Below, in pieces: positions 35,580 to 40,327 of a stretch of 40,327 nt of DNA; the stretch's first letter is position 1; every line of letters starts with the position of its first letter. The DNA is from Antarcticimicrobium sp. (GTDB lineage Bacteria > Pseudomonadota > Alphaproteobacteria > Rhodobacterales > Rhodobacteraceae). The notes beneath the pieces were generated by a model. The model did not search any database. It was not told where the DNA came from and saw only the letters and a program-made list of their open reading frames with translations. The translations under genes and the position numbers were made by a program. The stretch is from contig NZ_JARGPK010000068.1 of the NCBI RefSeq assembly GCF_029212575.1, positions 1 through 40,327 of the forward strand. Reading direction: 5' to 3'.

Positions 35580-37547
35580 ATGATTACAGAACTCGGACAC
35601 TTCGCCCTCGTGCTGGCCTTCATGGCCGCAATCGTACAGATGATCGTGCCGATGGTGGGCGCGCACAAGAGGTGGCCCGGCTGGATGGCCGTGGCCGAGC
35701 CGGCGGCGACGCTGCAGTTCCTGATGACTGCATTTGCCTTTGCGGCGCTGATGCATGCCTTCGTCACCTCGGATTTCTCGCTGCGGGTGGTGGTGCTGAA
35801 CAGCCATTCGGCCAAGCCGCTGCTATACAAGATCAGCGGGCTCTGGGGCAACCACGAGGGGTCGATGCTGCTCTGGGTGCTGATCGTGTCGCTGTTCGGA
35901 GCTACGGCGGCCTGGTTCGGGGGCAACCTGCCGCCGACGCTGCGGGCGCGGGTGCTGGCGGTGCAGGCGGCGATCGGGGTGGCCTTCTATGCCTTCATCC
36001 TTTTCACCTCCAACCCGTTCCTGCGGCTGGCCGTGCCGCCGTTCGACGGCGAGGATCTGAACCCGCTGCTGCAGGATCCTGGTCTCGCCTTTCACCCGCC
36101 GTTTCTCTACCTCGGCTACGTCGGGCTGAGCATGGCGTTCAGCTTTGCCGTCGCCGCCCTGATCGAGGGGCGGGTGGACGCCGCCTGGGCCCGCTGGGTG
36201 CGGCCCTGGACGCTGGCGGCCTGGATCTTCCTGACCATCGGTATCGCTCTGGGCTCCTGGTGGGCCTATTACGAGCTGGGCTGGGGCGGGTTCTGGTTCT
36301 GGGACCCGGTCGAGAACGCGAGCTTCATGCCCTGGCTGCTGGCCGCCGCGCTGCTGCATTCCGCCATCGTGGTGGAAAAGCGCGAGGCGCTGAAAAGCTG
36401 GACCATCCTGCTGGCGATCCTCGCCTTCGGCTTCTCGCTGATCGGTACCTTCATCGTTCGGTCCGGTCTGCTGACCTCGGTGCATGCCTTTGCCAACGAC
36501 CCCGAGCGCGGGGTGTTCATCCTGATCATCCTGGCCGCCTTCACCGGCGGGGCGCTGATGCTTTTCGCGGCGCGCGCCGGCGTAATGGAGGCGCGCGGCG
36601 TCTTTGGCATGGTCAGCCGGGAAAGCGCGCTGGTGGTGAACAACATCCTGCTGGCGGTCTCCAGTTTCGTCATCTTCTTCGGTACGCTCTGGCCGATCGT
36701 GGCCGAGATGGCGTTCGACCGGAAGCTGAGCGTCGGGCCGCCGTTCTTCAACTCGGCCTTCACCCCGTTCATGGTTCTCTTGGGGCTGGTTCTGCCGATC
36801 GGCGCGATGCTGCCGTGGAAGCGCGGGCGGCTGGGGCGCGTGGCGTGGTCGCTGCGCTATGTCTTCATGTTGGCGGTGGCGCTGGCGCTGCTGGTCTGGG
36901 CGATGCAGACCGGGCGCAGCACGCTGGGGCCGGTGGGCGTGTTCCTGGGCGCCTGGATCGTGTCGGGCGCGGCGCTGGATCTGTGGTCGCGCACCGGGCG
37001 CGGCGGCAACCGTCTGGGCCGGCTGGTCCGTCTGCCTCGGGCCGACTGGGGCAAGGGGGTGGCGCATGCCGGGCTGGGTGCGACGCTCTTTGCCATTGCA
37101 GGGCTGACCGCCTGGGAGAGCGAGGACATCCGCGTGGTCCAGCTGAACGCGCCGTTCGAGGTGGGGGCCTATACCCTGACCCTGACCAAGGTCGAGCAGC
37201 TGCGCGGGCCGAACTATTTCTCGACCACGGGGACTGTGGAGCTGGCGCGCGGCGGGCGGGTCCTGTCGGTGCTGCACCCTGAAAAGCGCACCTATCCCGT
37301 GGCGCAGATGCCGACCACCGAGGCGGCGATCGACAACGGGATCACCCGCGATGTCTATGTGGTGATCGGGGATCGCCAGGACGATGGCGGCTGGGCGGTG
37401 CGGACCTATATCAAGCCCTTTGCCAACTGGATCTGGGGCGGTGCGATGCTGATGGCGCTTGGCGGGCTGCTGAGCCTGAGCGACCGGCGGTTCCGTGTGG
37501 CGGCCGGGGCGCGCAAGGGTGCCAAGCAGGCGGTGGCGGCGGAATGA
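35580..37547 (+). CDS. ccmF: Cytochrome c heme lyase subunit CcmF
   Basis: CcmF is the multi-spanning membrane part of the system I heme lyase that joins heme from CcmE to apocytochrome c. The 655-residue protein has about 14-15 hydrophobic segments. The heme-handling WWD-type segment reads WGGFWFWDPVENASFMPWL (about 235-253). Other family features are SGLWGNHEGSMLLW and the large C-terminal periplasmic domain before a last helix. ATG 35580 (MITELGHFALVLAF) is taken as the start. In-frame upstream codons are not family-like. The stop overlaps the ccmH start (ATGA). Confidence 0.96.
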   Translation: MITELGHFALVLAFMAAIVQMIVPMVGAHKRWPGWMAVAEPAATLQFLMTAFAFAALMHAFVTSDFSLRVVVLNSHSAKPLLYKISGLWGNHEGSMLLWVLIVSLFGATAAWFGGNLPPTLRARVLAVQAAIGVAFYAFILFTSNPFLRLAVPPFDGEDLNPLLQDPGLAFHPPFLYLGYVGLSMAFSFAVAALIEGRVDAAWARWVRPWTLAAWIFLTIGIALGSWWAYYELGWGGFWFWDPVENASFMPWLLAAALLHSAIVVEKREALKSWTILLAILAFGFSLIGTFIVRSGLLTSVHAFANDPERGVFILIILAAFTGGALMLFAARAGVMEARGVFGMVSRESALVVNNILLAVSSFVIFFGTLWPIVAEMAFDRKLSVGPPFFNSAFTPFMVLLGLVLPIGAMLPWKRGRLGRVAWSLRYVFMLAVALALLVWAMQTGRSTLGPVGVFLGAWIVSGAALDLWSRTGRGGNRLGRLVRLPRADWGKGVAHAGLGATLFAIAGLTAWESEDIRVVQLNAPFEVGAYTLTLTKVEQLRGPNYFSTTGTVELARGGRVLSVLHPEKRTYPVAQMPTTEAAIDNGITRDVYVVIGDRQDDGGWAVRTYIKPFANWIWGGAMLMALGGLLSLSDRRFRVAAGARKGAKQAVAAE

Positions 37548-38020
37548 GGCGCATTTCGCAGGCGATCCGGGGGCTGCTGCTAGGGTTTTCGCTGACGTTG
37601 GCGGCGCCGGTTTTCGCCGTGCAGCCGGACGAGATCCTGGCCGATCCTGCGATGGAGGCGCGCGCGCGGGAGATCAGCAAGGATCTGCGCTGCCTGGTGT
37701 GCCGCAACGAGAACATCGACGAATCCAACGCCGAGCTGGCCCGTGATCTGCGCCTTTTGGTGCGCGAGCGGTTGGTGGAGGGCGACAGCAACGAGGAAGT
37801 CGTCGATTTCATCGTCGACCGCTATGGCGAGTTCGTGTTGCTGCGGCCGACCACGACCGGGGCGAACTGGCTGCTCTGGGCCGCCGGGCCGCTGATGTTG
37901 CTGATGGCGGCGGCGATGGCCTGGGCCTATCTTCGCGGCAGGGCCCGCGCCGATCGCCCGCAGGAAAGCGCGCTGACCCAGGACGAGAAGGACCGGCTGC
38001 TCCGCATTCTCGAGGACTGA
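37544..38020 (+). CDS. ccmH: Cytochrome c-type biogenesis protein CcmH (CycL)
   Basis: CcmH is the membrane-anchored thioredoxin-like component that keeps apocytochrome c cysteines reduced for heme attachment. The 158-residue protein has a signal peptide (about 1-25), the redox motif LRCLVCRNENIDES with C50 and C53, a membrane helix at about 107-127 (WLLWAAGPLMLLMAAAMAWA) and a cytoplasmic tail. This is the short CcmH without the TPR domain, which must be separate (CcmI/CycH), not in the window. It is coupled to ccmF by a 4-base overlap. Confidence 0.96.
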   Translation: MRRISQAIRGLLLGFSLTLAAPVFAVQPDEILADPAMEARAREISKDLRCLVCRNENIDESNAELARDLRLLVRERLVEGDSNEEVVDFIVDRYGEFVLLRPTTTGANWLLWAAGPLMLLMAAAMAWAYLRGRARADRPQESALTQDEKDRLLRILED

Positions 38021-38105
38021 CGCGCGGTCGCCCCTTTCCCTCGGGGTTCGCATCGGCCACTCTCCGCACGACACTTCTGATGCGACCGTGCGGAGAAACA
38101 GGGCG

Positions 38106-38879
38106 ATGCAATACCAGACCATCACGCTTGAGATCGACGGCGGGCTTGCCGTTCTGACGCTGAACCGGCCCGACAAGATGAACGCGCTGTCGGCCCAGAT
38201 GCGCGCCGAGATCACCCATGCGATGACCGATGCGGCCAAGCGCGCCCGCGCGGTGGTGTTGACCGGGGCCGGGGCGGCGTTCTGTACCGGGCAGGATCTG
38301 GGCGACGCCGGCGGCGGGGTGCCGGACCTGGAGCGGATCCTGCGCGACGAATATACCCCGATGCTGCAGGCGATCTACGACTGCCCGGTGCCGACGCTGG
38401 CGGCGGTCAATGGCCCGGCGGCGGGCGCGGGGGCCAATCTGGCGCTGGCCGCCGACGTTGTGATCGCGTCTGAGCGCGCCTATTTCCTGCAGGCCTTTAC
38501 CCGGATCGGGCTGATCCCGGATGCCGGCGGCACCTGGTTCCTGCCGCGCCAGGTGGGGCTGGCCAAGGCGATGGGCGCGGCGCTGTTCGCGGATCGCATC
38601 CCGGCGCGGCAGGCCGAAAGCTGGGGCATGATCTGGGAGGCGGTCGAGGACGAGGCCTTCGACGCCCATTGGCGCCGCCGCGCGGCCTATCTGGCCAAGG
38701 GGCCGACCCAGGCCTTTGCCGCGGTCAAGACGGCGATGCGGGGCAGTTTCGATACCGGGCTGGAGGACCAGCTTGCCATCGAGGCCCGGCTGCAGGGCGA
38801 TTGTGGCCGCACCCGCGATTTCAAGGAGGGGGTCGTGGCCTTCATCGAGAAACGCGCCGCGATATTCGAGGGGCGCTGA
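38106..38879 (+). CDS. Enoyl-CoA hydratase/isomerase family protein (PaaG-like)
   Basis: The 257-residue protein has the crotonase fold. The oxyanion-hole segments are GAGAAFCTGQDLGD (about 54-67) and NGPAAGAGANLALAADVVIA (about 102-121), followed by RIGLIPDAGGTWFLPRQVG with the acidic residue of the isomerase/hydratase group. The TGQDL and PDAGGTWFLPR features resemble PaaG (ring-epoxide isomerase of phenylacetate breakdown), but paa genes are not nearby, so only the family is called. ATG 38106 is preferred to GTG 38088. It follows ccmH by 85 bases on the same strand. Confidence 0.88.
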   Translation: MQYQTITLEIDGGLAVLTLNRPDKMNALSAQMRAEITHAMTDAAKRARAVVLTGAGAAFCTGQDLGDAGGGVPDLERILRDEYTPMLQAIYDCPVPTLAAVNGPAAGAGANLALAADVVIASERAYFLQAFTRIGLIPDAGGTWFLPRQVGLAKAMGAALFADRIPARQAESWGMIWEAVEDEAFDAHWRRRAAYLAKGPTQAFAAVKTAMRGSFDTGLEDQLAIEARLQGDCGRTRDFKEGVVAFIEKRAAIFEGR

Positions 38880-38949
38880 GCCGCGTGCGCGGATCGTGCA
38901 AGGGAAATTGCATTGACAGCCGGGGGCAAAAGGCGTGGCATCGGGCGCG

Positions 38950-40327
38950 ATGACAGCCCTGAGCCATAGCCCGGCCGTCGCGGCGCTGGAACACCTGACA
39001 GGTCGCTGCCGCGGCGAGGTGACGTGGATCACCGGTGCCCGCATCGGCCTTTGGCTGGCTGCGGACGGCGCGCTTGTTTCCGTCGGCGAGGAGGAGGCGG
39101 CGCCGGCCGGAGCGGTGCTGGCGGCGCGGCTGGCCCGCAGCGGCGGGGTGTTCGATGTCGATGCGGCCGCTGGGGCCGAGCTTTGGGTCAACGGGCGCGC
39201 CACCGGGGCGGCCCGGCTGAACCCCGGCGACCTGATCGAGTTCGGCGAGGTCGGGCCGATTTCGCGGTTCCGGGTCTACGACAGTCAGCGCCGCCCGCAA
39301 CCCACCCTGGGAGAGATCGTCGGCGACAGCCTGTCTTACATGCACAGCAGCCGCCGGCCGCTGCCGGCGCGGGCGGCGCGGGCCTCGGGCGATTTGACGC
39401 GGCGATTGCTGCGCGACACCACCGTGTGGTTCCGGGTCATGGTGCTGCTGATGCTGACATTGCTGAGCGTCACGGTCTACCTGCAGTATCGCACCGATCA
39501 GCGCCTGCGTGCCGAGATCGAAAGCGGCGGTCTGCAGGTCGATGTTCTTGCCGCGGAACTGGCCTCAGCGCGGCGGGACGCGATCCGGCAGGGCGATCTG
39601 AATGCCCTGCGCGAGGATCTGCGCAGCCGGTTGAGCACGACGTCGGAGCGGCTGGAGACGCTGGAGGCGCGCTCCGAGGCCGCCCGGCGGGTGATCGGCG
39701 CGGCGCGGCCTTCTGTGGCCTTCCTCCAGGGCAGCTACGGGCTGCGCGACCGCGAGAGCGGGCTGATGTTGCGGCATGTGCTGGGCCCTGGCGGGGTGCC
39801 GCTGTTGCAGCCGGGGGGGCAGCCGTTCCTGTCGCTGCTGGGCGAGGGGCCGGTCGCCGAGGTGCAGTTCAATGGCACCGGCTTCGTTCTGGAGGCGGGG
39901 GCGGTGTTGGTCACCAACCGGCACGTCGCCCGGCCCTGGGATGAAAACCCGAACTTCCGCAGTGGCACCGCGCCGCTGGAGCCGGTGATGACCCGTTTTC
40001 TGGCGTATTTCCCGGGGCGGCCCGACCCGGTGGCGCTGCACCTCGACCGCGTGAGCGATGCGGTGGACCTGGCCTTGCTGGTGCCGGAGGAGGGGGCGGA
40101 TCTGCCGCCCGGGCTGAGGCTGGCCGAGGCCGACCCGGCGGCGGGAGACGCGGTGATCGTGATGGGCTATCCGACCGGGCTGATGTCGCTGCTGGCGCAG
40201 TCCGGCGCGCAGTTCGTCGAGGATCTGCAGGCAGCGGGGGAAACCGGCTTCTGGCAGGTGGCGGCGCGGCTGGCCGAGGCCGGGTTGATCTCGCCCCTGG
40301 CCAGCCGCGGCATCGTCGGGCAGGCGA
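38950..40327 (+). CDS. FHA-like, membrane, coiled-coil and trypsin-like protease protein, 3' end cut by window edge
   Basis: The frame is open from ATG 38950 to the right edge (459 codons). Residues about 25-115 look like a divergent forkhead-associated beta sandwich (ARIGLWLAADGALVSVG, WVNGRATGAARLNPGDLIEF). A membrane helix lies near 160-180 (FRVMVLLMLTLLSVTVYL), then a coiled coil (about 183-255). A chymotrypsin/HtrA-like protease domain starts near 290, with the catalytic His in VTNRHVARPW (about 323) and the probable Asp in DAVDLALLV (about 372). The catalytic Ser lies outside the window. The topology would place the FHA domain in the cytoplasm and the protease in the periplasm. A GTG at 38935 is an alternative start. 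The FHA call is structural inference. The protease call is firmer. Confidence 0.75.
   Translation, partial: MTALSHSPAVAALEHLTGRCRGEVTWITGARIGLWLAADGALVSVGEEEAAPAGAVLAARLARSGGVFDVDAAAGAELWVNGRATGAARLNPGDLIEFGEVGPISRFRVYDSQRRPQPTLGEIVGDSLSYMHSSRRPLPARAARASGDLTRRLLRDTTVWFRVMVLLMLTLLSVTVYLQYRTDQRLRAEIESGGLQVDVLAAELASARRDAIRQGDLNALREDLRSRLSTTSERLETLEARSEAARRVIGAARPSVAFLQGSYGLRDRESGLMLRHVLGPGGVPLLQPGGQPFLSLLGEGPVAEVQFNGTGFVLEAGAVLVTNRHVARPWDENPNFRSGTAPLEPVMTRFLAYFPGRPDPVALHLDRVSDAVDLALLVPEEGADLPPGLRLAEADPAAGDAVIVMGYPTGLMSLLAQSGAQFVEDLQAAGETGFWQVAARLAEAGLISPLASRGIVGQA

Overview
The window is GC-rich alphaproteobacterial chromosome, most probably Rhodobacteraceae (Roseobacter group). The evidence is the neighbourhoods purL-bolA-grxD, argC-ccmE-(endolysin-holin)-ccmF-ccmH and purM-purN-rnd, a fused indolepyruvate:ferredoxin oxidoreductase beside a LysR gene, a short LuxI-type protein of roseobacter style, and a TTAA-N7-TTAA (CtrA-type) palindrome. 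No species can be named from sequence reading alone.

Layout. (1) 1-4777 looks like the end of an integrated island. It holds a type I restriction-modification operon on the minus strand (hsdM-hsdS-hsdR, with hsdR running off the left edge), a 539-base stretch without an intact gene that contains a pirin-like remnant, and a 56-base 3' fragment of a class II tRNA-Leu that reads as an attachment site. (2) 4813-11873 is a signalling block. It has two membrane histidine kinases without a response regulator, a CtrA-type palindrome upstream of one of them, a LuxI-family acyl-homoserine-lactone synthase divergent from the second kinase, and a TPR-sulfotransferase downstream of the synthase. (3) 11929-16136 is housekeeping: a CAT-anticodon tRNA, purM-purN, rnd, a lipoprotein gene and sufE. 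(4) 16144-19510 holds a corrinoid-protein/DUF1638 pair (minus), a PA0069-type radical SAM protein and a small methyltransferase (plus). (5) 19665-27174 holds transketolase, a coiled-coil gene overlapping zapA, the purL-bolA-grxD operon (minus) and a LysR regulator. The LysR 3'UTR carries an anti-Shine-Dalgarno stretch just before a strong terminator. (6) 27349-38879 is a plus-strand run: ior, an acyltransferase, murI, argC, ccmE, a GH108 endolysin/holin pair, ccmF, ccmH and an enoyl-CoA hydratase/isomerase. (7) The right edge cuts a membrane protein with an FHA-like domain, a coiled coil and a trypsin-like protease domain.

How the genes work together. Core metabolism is represented by purine synthesis (purM, purN, purL), cell wall (murI), arginine (argC), the pentose phosphate/Calvin link (tkt), Fe-S assembly and trafficking (sufE, bolA, grxD) and cytochrome c maturation (ccmE/F/H). 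The most interesting parts are the tRNA-Leu-bounded restriction island, the kinase/AHL-synthase divergon with no LuxR gene in the window, the endolysin-holin pair inside the ccm genes (resembling the lysis module that releases gene transfer agents in Rhodobacter), the possible 3'UTR small RNA after the LysR gene, and the DUF1638-corrinoid pair.
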